Positions 17,087-26,717 are shown, counted from the first letter of the stretch. The stretch: DNA of 64,000 nt from Competibacter sp963695105 (GCA_963695105.1 CAVOGC010000011.1:17132-81131), one strand, 5' to 3'. Made by a program: numbers and translations. The notes: generated by a model from the letters alone, not told the origin.

Positions 17087-19006
17087 TCACAACCGGTCGG
17101 AATAAACCACGACCTTGGTCTTGGCCCGCAGGCTATCCAGCAATTGCTCGAACTGCCCTGATCCGGTTTGCTGGCCCAATTGTTGCGCCAGCGCCTTGCG
17201 TTCGTCTTCCGTCAGCGCATCCGGCTGGCCGGGCGCCACCCGCGCGACTTCGAACACAGCCTGATCGCCGTTGGCCAGCACCGTCGAACCCAGCGCCACC
17301 TGGCCGGCTTGCGGTTGCGGCAGACGGAACGCGGCGGCCAGTACGGCGCCGTCCACCGAGGCGGCGTCGCGGCCCACCAGCCCGGCGTTCTTGTATTCAC
17401 CGCCAAACTCGGCCGCCAGCGCTTGCAAGTGTTCGCCCTTGGCGGCGCGCGTCCTCAGCGCCTCGGCATTCTTGGCCAGGGCTTCGCGGGCTTGCTGCTG
17501 GCGCAGCAGTTCGACGATGTCCTCACGCGATTCCTCCAGCGTGCGCGGGGTGGCGTCCTTGTGTTCTTTCACCCGAACCACCACCACATGCCCCGGCTCC
17601 AGTTCGATCGGTTCGCTGTTCAGGCCGCGCTTGAGCACGTCCTCGCCAAACGCGCTGTTAAGCACCTTGGAGTTAGCGGCGACCCCTTCCCCGCCCTGGC
17701 GGCTGAACCAGTCGCTCTCCTGCACCGGCACCCCCAGCGCCTTGGCCGCCGGCTCCAGACTGTCGGGATGTTCGTAGCTCAGATTGGCCAGCGTCTGGCT
17801 GATCTCGTAAAAACGATCCTCGGCCTGCTGTTGGCGCAACTCCCTGGCCACAGCCTCGCGCACTTCCTCGAACGGCTTGATCTGCGCCGGGGTAATGCTG
17901 TCCAGGCGGATGACATGGAACCCCGACGGCATCCGCACCGGGTCGCTGACTTCGCCAGGGTTCCGCATGGCGTACAAGGCACTTTCGAACGCGGGGCTGT
18001 CAAACATACCCTGGGTGATCACACCCAACCCGCTACCCTCCAATTCACCGGATTGATCGGCCTGTACTTCCTGCAAAACCTGGTCAAAATTCTTGGCGCC
18101 GGAATGCACGCCGTCGGCAATCTCCCGCGCCCTGGTACGGGCTTTTTCCACCTCGGCCTCGTCAGCGTTCGGCGACAGCTTGACCAGAATGTGCGAAGCC
18201 GCGCGCTCCTCGGGCCGACCGTATTTGGCGATCTGCTCCTGGTAGCTCGTCCGCAATTCTTCCTCGCCGATCTCGATACCCTCACCGATTTGCGTCAGTT
18301 TCAGCTCGATGAATTGCAATTGTACCTGCTCGGGATTGACGAAACGGTCCTTGTTTTTCTCGAAATAATCCTGAATGGCCGCATCGTCCACGGTTGCGCC
18401 GGCAAGGTATTTTTCCAGCGACAGCACCGCGTATTGCAAGTCGCGCTGCTGTTTGAGCAAGGCGATCACTTGCGTCAATTCGGCCGGAGTGGCCAAGGCC
18501 GACGCCACGATACCGTCGCGCAGTTGGACGGTCGCCAGCGACTGCCGCATCCCTTCCTCAAACACCGTCGGGGTATACCCCTGATTGCGCAACAGTCGCT
18601 CGTACAGATCCTTGTTGAACCCACCGCTTTGCTGGAATACCGGCAACTCGATCAGCGCATCGTGCAACTGCTGGTCGCTGATGCGAAGCCCCTGGTCGCG
18701 AGCAAGCTGGTTCAGTACCCGCTCGTCGATCAACTGCCGCAGCACCTGCTGTTTGATGCGTGGTCCCTCCAACAGGGCTGGATCGGCGTTACCGCCCAAC
18801 GCGGCCTGCATACGCTGGCGTTGCTGCTGATAGGACCGCTGAAATTCCTGCAGGGAGATCTTGCTGTCACCCACCACGGCGACGTCCGCGGGTCCACCAG
18901 CTTCGAAATATTGATTAACGCCCCATAAGGCGAACGGAACGGTCAGCAAGCCAATGATGGTGTAGGCGAACCAGCCTTTGGCGTGGTCGCGGATTTTCTG
19001 TAGCAT
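17087..19006 (-). CDS. ppiD: PpiD/SurA-type periplasmic peptidyl-prolyl isomerase, membrane anchored
   Basis: A 639-residue chaperone. It has a short cytoplasmic N-terminus (MLQKIRDHAKGW) and one span at about 13-33. A SurA-N-like helical domain follows (QEFQRSYQQQRQRM), then one parvulin domain near residues 265-365 (ASHILVKLSP...GFHVIRLDSI) and a long C-terminal helical region. This is the PpiD architecture. The protein helps newly exported outer-membrane and periplasmic proteins fold as they leave the Sec translocon. It follows hupB in the same order as E. coli and Pseudomonas, with three tRNA genes and a terminator in between, so it needs its own promoter in the roughly 70 bases upstream. 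It converges on fabI. Confidence 0.92.
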   Translation of the reverse strand: MLQKIRDHAKGWFAYTIIGLLTVPFALWGVNQYFEAGGPADVAVVGDSKISLQEFQRSYQQQRQRMQAALGGNADPALLEGPRIKQQVLRQLIDERVLNQLARDQGLRISDQQLHDALIELPVFQQSGGFNKDLYERLLRNQGYTPTVFEEGMRQSLATVQLRDGIVASALATPAELTQVIALLKQQRDLQYAVLSLEKYLAGATVDDAAIQDYFEKNKDRFVNPEQVQLQFIELKLTQIGEGIEIGEEELRTSYQEQIAKYGRPEERAASHILVKLSPNADEAEVEKARTRAREIADGVHSGAKNFDQVLQEVQADQSGELEGSGLGVITQGMFDSPAFESALYAMRNPGEVSDPVRMPSGFHVIRLDSITPAQIKPFEEVREAVARELRQQQAEDRFYEISQTLANLSYEHPDSLEPAAKALGVPVQESDWFSRQGGEGVAANSKVLNSAFGEDVLKRGLNSEPIELEPGHVVVVRVKEHKDATPRTLEESREDIVELLRQQQAREALAKNAEALRTRAAKGEHLQALAAEFGGEYKNAGLVGRDAASVDGAVLAAAFRLPQPQAGQVALGSTVLANGDQAVFEVARVAPGQPDALTEDERKALAQQLGQQTGSGQFEQLLDSLRAKTKVVVYSDRL

Positions 19007-19074
19007 GGCAGTTACCTGGCTTCAGGTCGGATCACTAGGAACGCAACGGAGCCGGCACGCGGCGAGCGCCCATG

Positions 19075-19099
19075 AAAAAGGGTGTCTAAAAGACACCCC
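19075..19099 (-). terminator. Rho-independent terminator of the Val-Asp-Asp tRNA unit
   Basis: On the minus strand, a perfect eight-base stem (GGGTGTCT / AGACACCC) with a three-base loop is followed at once by five T residues. It lies 11 bases beyond the 3' end of the last tRNA-Asp gene. Confidence 0.9.
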
Positions 19100-19109
19100 T
19101 GTGAACATC

Positions 19110-19186
19110 TGGCGGAGCGGACGGGGCTCGAACCCGCGACCCCCGGCGTGACAGGCCGGTATTCTAACCATCTGAACTACCGCTCC
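19110..19186 (-). tRNA. tRNA-Asp (GTC)
   Basis: A 77-base cloverleaf with encoded CCA. It has a seven-base acceptor stem GGAGCGG/CCGCTCC and an anticodon loop CTGTCAC reading GTC. The T arm contains GGTTCGAGCCC. It is identical to the second copy 45 bases away, and last in the tRNA unit. Confidence 0.97.
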
Positions 19187-19231
19187 AAATGGGACAGATC
19201 GGACGAAATGCAGCGAAAACACAGCTAAATC

Positions 19232-19308
19232 TGGCGGAGCGGACGGGGCTCGAACCCGCGACCCCCGGCGTGACAGGCCGGTATTCTAACCATCTGAACT
19301 ACCGCTCC
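19232..19308 (-). tRNA. tRNA-Asp (GTC), second identical copy
   Basis: Same 77-base sequence as the copy at 19110-19186, including the CCA end and the GTC anticodon. The spacers on either side differ, so only the gene itself is duplicated. Confidence 0.97.
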
Positions 19309-19320
19309 GGCATCCAAACC

Positions 19321-19396
19321 TGGTGGGTGCTGAGGGACTTGAACCCCCGCCCCTCGCCTTGTAAGGGCGATGCTCTCCCAACTGAGCTAAGCACCC
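19321..19396 (-). tRNA. tRNA-Val (TAC)
   Basis: A 76-base cloverleaf with encoded CCA. The acceptor stem begins GGGTGCT and the anticodon loop CTTACAA reads TAC. It begins only 15 bases after the hupB stop codon, so it is probably co-transcribed with or just behind hupB. Confidence 0.97.
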
Positions 19397-19411
19397 TCGG
19401 AAAAAGGTCTG

Positions 19412-19684
19412 CTATTTTATCGCGTCCCTGAGGGTTTTGCCAGCCTTGAAGACTGGGGACTTACTGGCCTTGATTTCCATGGCCGCGCCGGTTTTGGGAT
19501 TGTGTCCGGTTCGAGCCGGGCGTTCCCGCACCGAGAACGTGCCGAAACCCGTCAATACCACGGTATCTCCACCTTGCAGGGATTTACCGATGGCCGCCAA
19601 CATGGCGTCAACCGCCTTGCCCGCCGCCGCTTTGGATAGATCGGTTGCCTGGGTGATGGTTTCAATCAGTTCAGTCTTATTCAT
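19412..19684 (-). CDS. hupB: DNA-binding protein HU, beta-type
   Basis: A 90-residue histone-like protein. It runs from MNKTELIETIT through GKAVDAMLAAIGKSL to the DNA-binding arm region FGTFSVRERPARTGHNPKTG and ends LRDAIK. It bends and compacts DNA as a dimer. The start at 19684 follows a strong GGAAGGGGG site; the open frame upstream is not conserved. A clear sigma-70 promoter lies about 100 bases upstream, so hupB is expressed independently of lon. Its neighbours (lon before, ppiD after) match the usual gammaproteobacterial order, here with three tRNA genes inserted before ppiD. Confidence 0.96.
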   Translation of the reverse strand: MNKTELIETITQATDLSKAAAGKAVDAMLAAIGKSLQGGDTVVLTGFGTFSVRERPARTGHNPKTGAAMEIKASKSPVFKAGKTLRDAIK

Positions 19685-19784
19685 TGATCCCCCTTCCTGT
19701 GCAGTCTTGTTCGTTATTTGACCTGTACGGCATCGGAACATGGGCTCACGGTAGCCGCATCGAACGTATAACAGCAATTTTGCT

Positions 19785-19814
19785 CTTATAACAGGGCATT
19801 TGCAGCACTGTCAA
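19785..19814 (-). promoter_or_regulatory. sigma-70 promoter of hupB
   Basis: On the minus strand, a perfect -35 box TTGACA (19814-19809) is separated by 18 bases from -10 TATAAG (19790-19785). It sits between the lon stop and hupB, about 100 bases before the hupB start. Confidence 0.75.
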
Positions 19815-19828
19815 TTAGCCCGGCGATT

Positions 19829-22264
19829 TCAGTGGGCACGCACGTTTTCCAAGGCATTGCCAGTCTTGGCCGCCGTTTCCTCCGCCAATTCCGCTCCATC
19901 CCGGGATTGAGTGACCGGCAAGGACTGCAGGGCGATTTCCAGCACCTGATCGATCCAACGGAGCGGCCGCACATCGAGCTTGGCCAAAATATTTTTCGGG
20001 ATCTCCACCAAATCCTTTCGGTTATCTTCTGGAATCAGCACTGTCGCGATACTGCCCCGGTGCGCCGCCAGCAGCTTCTCCTTGAGTCCGCCGATCGGCA
20101 GGATCTCGCCGCGCAGGGTGATCTCGCCGGTCATGGCCACGCTGGCGCATACGGGAATCCGGGTCAGCGCCGACACCAGGGCCGTGCACATGCCGATGCC
20201 GGCGCTGGGACCGTCCTTGGGTGTCGCTCCCTCCGGCACATGAATGTGCAGATCGTATTTCTGATGGAATTCCGGATCGACACCCAGCGCCTCCGCACGG
20301 CTGCGTACCACGGTCATCGCCGCCTGAATCGATTCCCGCATCACCTCGCCCAATTGTCCGGTATGAATCAGCCTGCCCTTGCCCGGGACCAGAACCGCCT
20401 CAATGCTGAGCAGTTCACCCCCGACCTCGGTCCAGGCCAATCCGGTCACCTGACCGACCTGATCCCGTTCCTCGGCCAGACCATAGCGAAACCGTCGCAC
20501 GCCCAAATACTTGTCCAGCATCTCGGGCATGACCACGATCTTGCCCTCGGCCGGTTTCAGGGTGACCTCCTTAACCACCTTGCGGCAGATTTTGGCGATC
20601 TCCCGTTCCAGATTGCGTACACCGGCTTCCCGAGTGTAGAACCGGATGATATCGAGAAGGGCGTCCGCGGTAATTTCCAGTTCTTCCTTGCGCAAGCCAT
20701 TGTTGGCAAGCTGTTTGGCCACCAGATAGCGGATCGCGATGTTGAGCTTCTCGTCCTCGGTGTAGCCGGGGATCCGAATCACCTCCATGCGGTCCAGCAG
20801 CGGCGGTGGAATGTTGAGTGAGTTGGCGGTCGCCACGAACATCACGTCCGACAGATCGAAATCCACTTCCAGGTAATGGTCGTTAAAGGTGTTGTTTTGC
20901 TCGGGGTCCAGCACCTCCAGCAGCGCCGACGAGGGGTCGCCGCGGAAGTCCATCGACATCTTGTCGATCTCATCGAACAGAAACAACGGATTGCGCACGC
21001 CGACCTTGGCCAGGTTTTGGACGATCTTGCCCGGCATCGAACCGATGTAGGTGCGGCGGTGGCCGCGGATTTCCGCCTCGTCGCGCACCCCGCCAAGCGA
21101 CATCCGCACAAACTTGCGGTTAGTGGCGCGGGCGATGGAGCGCCCCAGCGAAGTCTTGCCCACGCCCGGCGGCCCGACCAAACACAGAATCGGCCCCTTG
21201 AGCTTGCGCGCGCGCTGCTGCACGGCCAGATATTCAAGGATGCGTTCCTTGACCTTCTCCAAGCCATAGTGATCGGCTTCCAGGATGCCTTCGGCCATGC
21301 TCAGGTCATGGTGAATCTTGGTGCGCTTTTTCCAGGGCACGCTGACCAGCCAGTCGATGTAGTTGCGCACCACCGTGGCCTCGGCCGACATCGGCGACAT
21401 CATTTTCAGCTTGTTCAGCTCCGCCTGCACCTTGGCCTTGGCGTCCTTGGGCATCCCGGCCTTCTCGATGCGCTGAACCAGTTCCTCGATTTCATTGGGC
21501 GCGTCTTCCAGATCGCCGAGTTCCTTCTGAATCGCCTTCATCTGCTCATTCAGATAATACTCGCGCTGGCTTTTTTCCATCTGCTGCTTGACGCGACCGC
21601 GGATGCGTTTCTCGACCTGGAGGATGTCGATCTCGCCCTCCACCAGGCCCAGCAGATGTTCGAGCCGTTCGCGCAGGTTCTGTATTTCCAGCACCTTCTG
21701 TTTTTCGTTCAGCTTGAGCGCCATGTGGGCGGCGATGGTGTCGGCCAAGCGACTGGGATCGTCGATGCCGGATACGGAAGTCAGCACCTCGCCGGGGATT
21801 TTTTTGTTGAGTTTGACGTACTGGTCGAAGGTACTGAGCAGCGAGCGCACCAGCGCCTGGATCTCCTGCGACTCGCTCTCATCCAGCACGGACTCCAACA
21901 GCGACACCTCGGCAATGAAGCAGGCCTGAGTTTCGGTAAAGTGGTGGATGCCCACTCGCTGGCTGCCTTCCACCAGTACCTTGACCGTACCATCCGGCAG
22001 TCGCAGCAGTTGCAAGACGTTCGACAGCGTCCCGATCGCGTAGATGTCGTCGCTTTGGGGGTCGTCCACCTCGGCGCTCTTTTGCGCCACCAGGACAATA
22101 CGCTTGTTGCCTTGCATGGCCAGGTCGAGCGCATGGATGGATTTTTCCCGGCCAACGAATAACGGGATCACCATATGGGGATAAACCACCACATCGCGCA
22201 GCGGCAACACCGGCATCAGCGCATGGCCAGGCAAACTATCGAACTTGGTTTCGTTCTGCTTCAT
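19829..22264 (-). CDS. lon: ATP-dependent protease Lon
   Basis: An 811-residue LonA protease that degrades misfolded and regulatory proteins. It has an N-terminal substrate domain (LPVLPLRDVVVYPHM-like start), a coiled region and an AAA module with Walker A GPPGVGKT (364-371). The C-terminal protease domain carries catalytic Ser687 in DGPSAG and Lys730 in GGLKEK. All are at spacings equal to E. coli Lon. I start at the ATG at 22264, preceded by GGAGGG; an open frame continues into clpX but has no Lon similarity. It lies 172 bases downstream of clpX with a stem-loop between, so separate transcription is likely. I do not see a convincing heat-shock promoter. Confidence 0.97.
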   Translation of the reverse strand: MKQNETKFDSLPGHALMPVLPLRDVVVYPHMVIPLFVGREKSIHALDLAMQGNKRIVLVAQKSAEVDDPQSDDIYAIGTLSNVLQLLRLPDGTVKVLVEGSQRVGIHHFTETQACFIAEVSLLESVLDESESQEIQALVRSLLSTFDQYVKLNKKIPGEVLTSVSGIDDPSRLADTIAAHMALKLNEKQKVLEIQNLRERLEHLLGLVEGEIDILQVEKRIRGRVKQQMEKSQREYYLNEQMKAIQKELGDLEDAPNEIEELVQRIEKAGMPKDAKAKVQAELNKLKMMSPMSAEATVVRNYIDWLVSVPWKKRTKIHHDLSMAEGILEADHYGLEKVKERILEYLAVQQRARKLKGPILCLVGPPGVGKTSLGRSIARATNRKFVRMSLGGVRDEAEIRGHRRTYIGSMPGKIVQNLAKVGVRNPLFLFDEIDKMSMDFRGDPSSALLEVLDPEQNNTFNDHYLEVDFDLSDVMFVATANSLNIPPPLLDRMEVIRIPGYTEDEKLNIAIRYLVAKQLANNGLRKEELEITADALLDIIRFYTREAGVRNLEREIAKICRKVVKEVTLKPAEGKIVVMPEMLDKYLGVRRFRYGLAEERDQVGQVTGLAWTEVGGELLSIEAVLVPGKGRLIHTGQLGEVMRESIQAAMTVVRSRAEALGVDPEFHQKYDLHIHVPEGATPKDGPSAGIGMCTALVSALTRIPVCASVAMTGEITLRGEILPIGGLKEKLLAAHRGSIATVLIPEDNRKDLVEIPKNILAKLDVRPLRWIDQVLEIALQSLPVTQSRDGAELAEETAAKTGNALENVRAH

Positions 22265-22399
22265 GGCAGACCCTCCGCGGTTGAGCCGGGCGGCGAATTG
22301 GCAGGGCGATCCAGCGGGCCGGACGCAGCAAGATTGTTGTCTGACGGCGGAATTGCGCCCGACCGCGCCAAATCGCGCGCAACTTATCGGCCAGGCAGG

Positions 22400-22418
22400 C
22401 CCGGCGGCGAACGCCGGG
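22400..22418 (-). terminator. stem-loop between clpX and lon, possible weak terminator or processing site
   Basis: A perfect seven-base GC stem (CCCGGCG / CGCCGGG) with a five-base loop lies 18 bases after the clpX stop. There is no T tract, so intrinsic termination is doubtful; it may stabilise the clpX mRNA end. Confidence 0.35.
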
Positions 22419-22436
22419 TAAACGGACCAGGGTGGG

Positions 22437-23726
22437 TCAATCGTGCGCGGCCGCGCGCCGCTCGATGTTCTCGTAGATGAAGTACGGTTTAGCGTGACCT
22501 TCAACCACGGAGTCGTCGATCACTACCTTGCGGACATTCTGCATGCTCGGCAAGTCGTACATGGTGTCGAGCAAGATATGCTCCAGGATAGTGCGTAGAC
22601 CGCGGGCGCCGGTCTTGCGTTCCATGGCCTTGCGGGCGACCGCTCGCAAGGCCTCCTCGCGAAATTCCAGCTCGCTGCCTTCCATCTCGAACAATCTGTT
22701 GAATTGTTTGGCGACCGCATTCCTGGGTTCGGTCAGGATCCGCACCAGCGCGCTTTCATCCAGTTCGGTCAATGTGGCGACCACCGGCAGCCGGCCGACA
22801 AACTCCGGGATCAGACCATACTTGATCAAATCCTCCGGTTCGGCCTCCATCAGCACCTCGCCGATACTCTTGCCGCCATCCTTGCTTTTGACATCCGCCG
22901 AAAACCCGATCCCCCCCTTGTCGGAGCGGCTGCGAATGACCTTGTCCAGCCCAGCGAAGGCCCCGCCGCAGATAAACAGGATGTTGGTGGTATCCACCTG
23001 CAGGAATTCCTGCTGGGGATGCTTGCGCCCACCCTGCGGTGGCACCGAAGCCATGGTGCCTTCGATCAGCTTGAGCAAGGCTTGCTGCACGCCTTCGCCC
23101 GATACATCTCGGGTGATTGAGGGGTTATCGGACTTGCGCGAGATTTTGTCGATCTCGTCGATATAGACGATGCCGCTCTGGGCTTTCTCGACATCGTAGT
23201 CGCACTTCTGCAGCAGCTTTTGAATGATGTTTTCCACATCTTCGCCGACGTAGCCCGCTTCAGTCAGGGTCGTGGCGTCGGCAATGGTAAATGGCACATT
23301 CAGAAATCGGGCCAGGGTTTCGGCCAGAAGCGTTTTACCCGAGCCGGTGGGGCCGATCAATAGAATGTTGCTCTTGGTAACTTCCACTTCAGAAGAATTC
23401 TTGGCGCGGACGGCGCGTTGTAGTTCCAGTCGCTTGTAGTGGTTGTAGACGGCGACGGCAAGGACCCTTTTGGCGCGTTCCTGGCCGATGACGTATTCAT
23501 CGAGGACTTGGTTGATGTCATGTGGCTTGGGTAGTTTGCTGGCGGCGGCGGGCGCCGTCTCTTCCATCTCCTCGCGGATAATGTCGTTGCACAACTCGAC
23601 GCATTCGTCGCAGATGAACACATTCGGCCCCGCAATCAGTTTGCGCACCTCATGCTGGCTTTTGCCACAAAAAGAGCAATACAACAGCTTGTCGTCGTCG
23701 CTCCTGTCACTTCGGTCTCTGCTCAT
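22437..23726 (-). CDS. clpX: ATP-dependent Clp protease ATP-binding subunit ClpX
   Basis: A 429-residue AAA+ unfoldase that feeds proteins to ClpP. The N-terminal zinc domain has four cysteines at 17, 20, 39 and 42 (YCSFCGKS, FICDECVELC). Walker A is LLIGPTGSGKTLLAETLA. The IGF-type ClpP-binding loop appears as GIGFSAD, and the sensor regions are conserved. The final residues are family-like (ENIERRAAAHD). An AGGAAGG site precedes the ATG. It follows clpP by 139 bases and precedes lon, the standard order. The same-strand arrangement suggests a tig-clpP-clpX transcription unit, although the clpP-clpX gap leaves room for another promoter. Confidence 0.97.
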   Translation of the reverse strand: MSRDRSDRSDDDKLLYCSFCGKSQHEVRKLIAGPNVFICDECVELCNDIIREEMEETAPAAASKLPKPHDINQVLDEYVIGQERAKRVLAVAVYNHYKRLELQRAVRAKNSSEVEVTKSNILLIGPTGSGKTLLAETLARFLNVPFTIADATTLTEAGYVGEDVENIIQKLLQKCDYDVEKAQSGIVYIDEIDKISRKSDNPSITRDVSGEGVQQALLKLIEGTMASVPPQGGRKHPQQEFLQVDTTNILFICGGAFAGLDKVIRSRSDKGGIGFSADVKSKDGGKSIGEVLMEAEPEDLIKYGLIPEFVGRLPVVATLTELDESALVRILTEPRNAVAKQFNRLFEMEGSELEFREEALRAVARKAMERKTGARGLRTILEHILLDTMYDLPSMQNVRKVVIDDSVVEGHAKPYFIYENIERRAAAHD

Positions 23727-23865
23727 AATGCCTTCCTCGTCATCGCGCGATCATCGGATCCGGGTATGGCGGCGCTCTGCGGCTCACCGCACAATGGGTG
23801 TCGCAGGTATCGCGGCCTCGGGGTTGGGACGTCGGCCCGACGCCGGGAACCACGCGCGAATTGCC

Positions 23866-24495
23866 TCAGCTTAGCGGAACACGCTGGTTCAGCACCGCAT
23901 CGATCAGACCATACTCAACCGCCTCGGCGCCGCCCATGAAGTTATCGCGGTCGGTATCGATAGCGATCTTTTCGATGGGCTGACCGGTATGTTTGGCCAG
24001 TATCCGGTTGAGCCGGTCCCGAACCAGCAGAATTTCCCGGGCATGGATGTCAAAATCGCTGGCCTGCCCCTGAAAGCCGCCCAGCGGCTGATGGATCATC
24101 ACGCGCGAATGCGGCAGGCAAAAACGCTTGCCCGGCGCGCCGCCGGCCAGCAGCAGCGCGCCCATGCTGGCCGCCTGGCCCACGCACATGGTGCTGACGC
24201 TCGGCTTGATGAACTGCATGGTATCGTAAATCGCCAAGCCGGCGCTGACCGAACCACCCGGCGAATTGATGTAGAGATGAATATCCTTGTCCGGATTGTC
24301 GGCTTCGAGAAACAGTAGTTGCGCGACCACCACATTGGCGGCGTAATCCTCGACCGGCCCCACCAGGAACACCACCCGTTCCTTCAACAAACGGGAATAG
24401 ATATCGTAGGCCCGCTCGCCGCGCGCGGTTTGTTCCACCACGATCGGCACGAGGTTGAGGGCCTGAATGCCGGCGAAGGCGCCGTTTTCACTCAT
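23866..24495 (-). CDS. clpP: ATP-dependent Clp protease proteolytic subunit ClpP
   Basis: A 209-residue serine peptidase that forms the two-ring barrel used by ClpX and ClpA. The catalytic triad is visible: Ser110 (GQAASMGALLL), His135 (PHSRVMIHQP) and Asp184 (TDRDNF). The N-terminal stretch MSENGAFAGIQALNLVP is the usual short propeptide. Its ATG overlaps the tig stop codon by four bases (ATGA), so the two are translationally coupled, a tighter arrangement than in E. coli, where a gap separates them. Confidence 0.97.
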   Translation of the reverse strand: MSENGAFAGIQALNLVPIVVEQTARGERAYDIYSRLLKERVVFLVGPVEDYAANVVVAQLLFLEADNPDKDIHLYINSPGGSVSAGLAIYDTMQFIKPSVSTMCVGQAASMGALLLAGGAPGKRFCLPHSRVMIHQPLGGFQGQASDFDIHAREILLVRDRLNRILAKHTGQPIEKIAIDTDRDNFMGGAEAVEYGLIDAVLNQRVPLS

Positions 24496-25826
24496 TCGGA
24501 AGACTCCTGAACGATGGGTCCGGCCGGTTTGCCGGGCGCCATGATTTCGGCGAAGGCGCTGGGTTTGTCGATCACCCGCACCCGTTCGAGCAGCCAGTCC
24601 ACGATCTGGTCTTCAAGCACCAGCGCGCGCACGCCGTCGAGTGCCTGGGGCGTCTGTTCGTACCAGCGCATTACTTCGGCCGGCTCCTGATAGGTGGCGG
24701 CAAGGGACCGCAGGTAGCCTTGGACCCGCTGGTCGTCAACCTGAATCCCCTGTTCGGTTGCCAGGCGGGAAACCAGCAGGCCCAAAGCGACCCGTCGACG
24801 CGCCTCGGGTCCCAGCAGTTGCGCCTTGAACTCGCGGACCTTTTCCTCGTCGTCATCGCCGGTAGGGAATCGCAACTGACGGGCCAGGTTCTCGATCTCA
24901 AACTGGATCAGCGCCTGGGGCAACGGAATGTCGTTGGCTTCCAACAGCCCCTGCATCACCTGCCGTTTGATGCGAGCTTTGATGCCATCGCGCAATTCAC
25001 GTTCCATGTTGTCGCGCAGCGATTGCCGGAGGCCGGCGCTCCCTCCCTCCTTGACGTCGAAGCTTTCGGCGAAAGCTTCGTCCACCTCGGGCAGGCTGGC
25101 TTCTTCCACCGCGTGGAGCTTGACGTGAAAATGAGCGGTTTTGCCGGCCACGTCCTCGATGTGATAATCGCTTGGGAACACCATGTCGAACTCGGTCTCC
25201 GCGCCTGCGCTCAAACCGACCAGCCGGTCCTCGAAATCCTTGAGCATGGTCGACTTACCCAGCACCATGGTGGTGTTTTCACCCTTGCCACCCGGAAAAT
25301 CCTGGCCATCGATCTGGCCCGTAAAGTCGATTCGAACGCGATCGCCTTCGCGGGCCGTGCGTTCCACCGCATTCCAGACCGCTCGCTGCTCGCGCAAGGT
25401 TTCGATCATATTGTCGATATCTTGTTCGGTCACCTCCGCCACCGGCCGCTCGACCGTAATACTCTCAAAGCCGGCCAGTTCAAACTCCGGCATCACTTCG
25501 AAGGTGACGCAATATTCGAGATCTTGTCCTTCTTCCAGCGGCTTTGGCTCGACTTTCGGGCCACCGAGAGGGCTCAGCTTTTCCTGAAGCAGGGCTTCAT
25601 GCAGGCTGCGCTCCATGAGTTCGCTCACGGCTTCATACCGTACTTGGTCGCCGTACATCCGTTTGATCAATTTTTGCGGGACCTTGCCCGGACGGAAACC
25701 ATCCACCTTGACCCGCCGGGACAGGGACTGCAAGCGCTCCTGGATTTCCTTGGCGAGCCGTTCGGCGGGGACCTGCACGGTCACCCGGCGCTCCAGATCG
25801 CTCAGCCTCTCAACTGAAACCTGCAT
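24492..25826 (-). CDS. tig: trigger factor, ribosome-associated chaperone
   Basis: A 444-residue protein. The N-terminal ribosome-binding domain carries the signature GFRPGKVP. The FKBP-like isomerase domain is at about 150-245 (REGDRVRIDFTGQIDG), followed by the C-terminal helical chaperone arms. It binds nascent chains at the ribosome exit tunnel. The length fits the family (432-450). It is first in the tig-clpP-clpX series and lies just downstream of the Leu tRNA gene, about 110 bases away. The region between is the likely promoter site, though I cannot assign boxes with confidence. Confidence 0.96.
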   Translation of the reverse strand: MQVSVERLSDLERRVTVQVPAERLAKEIQERLQSLSRRVKVDGFRPGKVPQKLIKRMYGDQVRYEAVSELMERSLHEALLQEKLSPLGGPKVEPKPLEEGQDLEYCVTFEVMPEFELAGFESITVERPVAEVTEQDIDNMIETLREQRAVWNAVERTAREGDRVRIDFTGQIDGQDFPGGKGENTTMVLGKSTMLKDFEDRLVGLSAGAETEFDMVFPSDYHIEDVAGKTAHFHVKLHAVEEASLPEVDEAFAESFDVKEGGSAGLRQSLRDNMERELRDGIKARIKRQVMQGLLEANDIPLPQALIQFEIENLARQLRFPTGDDDEEKVREFKAQLLGPEARRRVALGLLVSRLATEQGIQVDDQRVQGYLRSLAATYQEPAEVMRWYEQTPQALDGVRALVLEDQIVDWLLERVRVIDKPSAFAEIMAPGKPAGPIVQESSE

Positions 25827-25938
25827 CGATGCACCTCAAATCTGTTGATCGTTTGTATGTTGGCAAGCCACTCGCCGCCTGCTTTTCAAAAAACAGAGAC
25901 CGGGCAATCATTCCGTGGGCGCGCGGCGCTGAGATGAG

Positions 25939-26023
25939 TGGTGCGAAAGGAGAGACTCGAACTCTCACGGGTTACCCCACTGGAACCTAAATCCAGCGCG
26001 TCTACCAGTTCCGCCACTTTCGC
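25939..26023 (-). tRNA. tRNA-Leu (TAG)
   Basis: An 85-base class II tRNA with a long variable arm, acceptor stem GCGAAAG/CTTTCGC, encoded CCA and anticodon loop ATTTAGG reading TAG. Last of five tRNA genes upstream of tig. Confidence 0.96.
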
Positions 26024-26195
26024 GAAAGACAGCGTCGCCGTGGTGAATAACGGTGAAAAACCCACCCAACCCCATGATTGCCGCCGTTGGCAACGAGTAT
26101 ACAGGACAACACGCCGCCCAAGACAGGGAACGGGTTTTGGCTTGTTGCGAGGCGGCGTGGGTGGTGGGGGCTGTGGCAACGCTGGATGTCAAAGA

Positions 26196-26271
<76 letters not shown>

Positions 26272-26323
26272 AGAAAAGCTTTACGATTGGTACTAAAAGC
26301 TATCCCAAAAATTCAAGATGGCT

Positions 26324-26400
26324 TGGGGTGGACGATGGGACTCGAACCCACGACGACCGGATCCACAATCCGGGGCTCTACCAACTGAGCTACGCCCACC
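26324..26400 (-). tRNA. tRNA-His (GTG)
   Basis: A 77-base cloverleaf including CCA and the extra 5' G(-1) facing C73, which is the identity mark of tRNA-His. The anticodon loop TTGTGGA reads GTG. Confidence 0.96.
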
Positions 26401-26429
26401 ATTGCATCCGCATTAAACCCGCCGGGATT

Positions 26430-26506
<77 letters not shown>

Positions 26507-26550
26507 GTTGTCGCGGGAAAACTGTCCAGCAAGACGCCCGGCCCGTACCA

Positions 26551-26627
<77 letters not shown>

Positions 26628-26679
26628 TTGTTCGCGATCAGCCAACATTGGCAACCCGCGTTTCCGTGCAGGATTGAGG

Positions 26680-26708
26680 ATTCTATTTTTGCTTGGCGCC
26701 GACGTCAA
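26680..26708 (-). promoter_or_regulatory. sigma-70 promoter of the Pro-Arg-His-Lys-Leu tRNA array
   Basis: On the minus strand, -35 TTGACG (26708-26703) is followed by an exact 17-base spacer and -10 TAGAAT (26685-26680). It lies in the gap after the cysS stop and about 50 bases before tRNA-Pro. Confidence 0.78.
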
Positions 26709-26717
26709 GCCGCTTCT

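Noticed and set aside
20876..22162. Plus-strand open frame of 428 codons opposite lon
   Set aside because: Lon is fully conserved on the other strand with all catalytic residues; the antisense frame shows no protein-like features.
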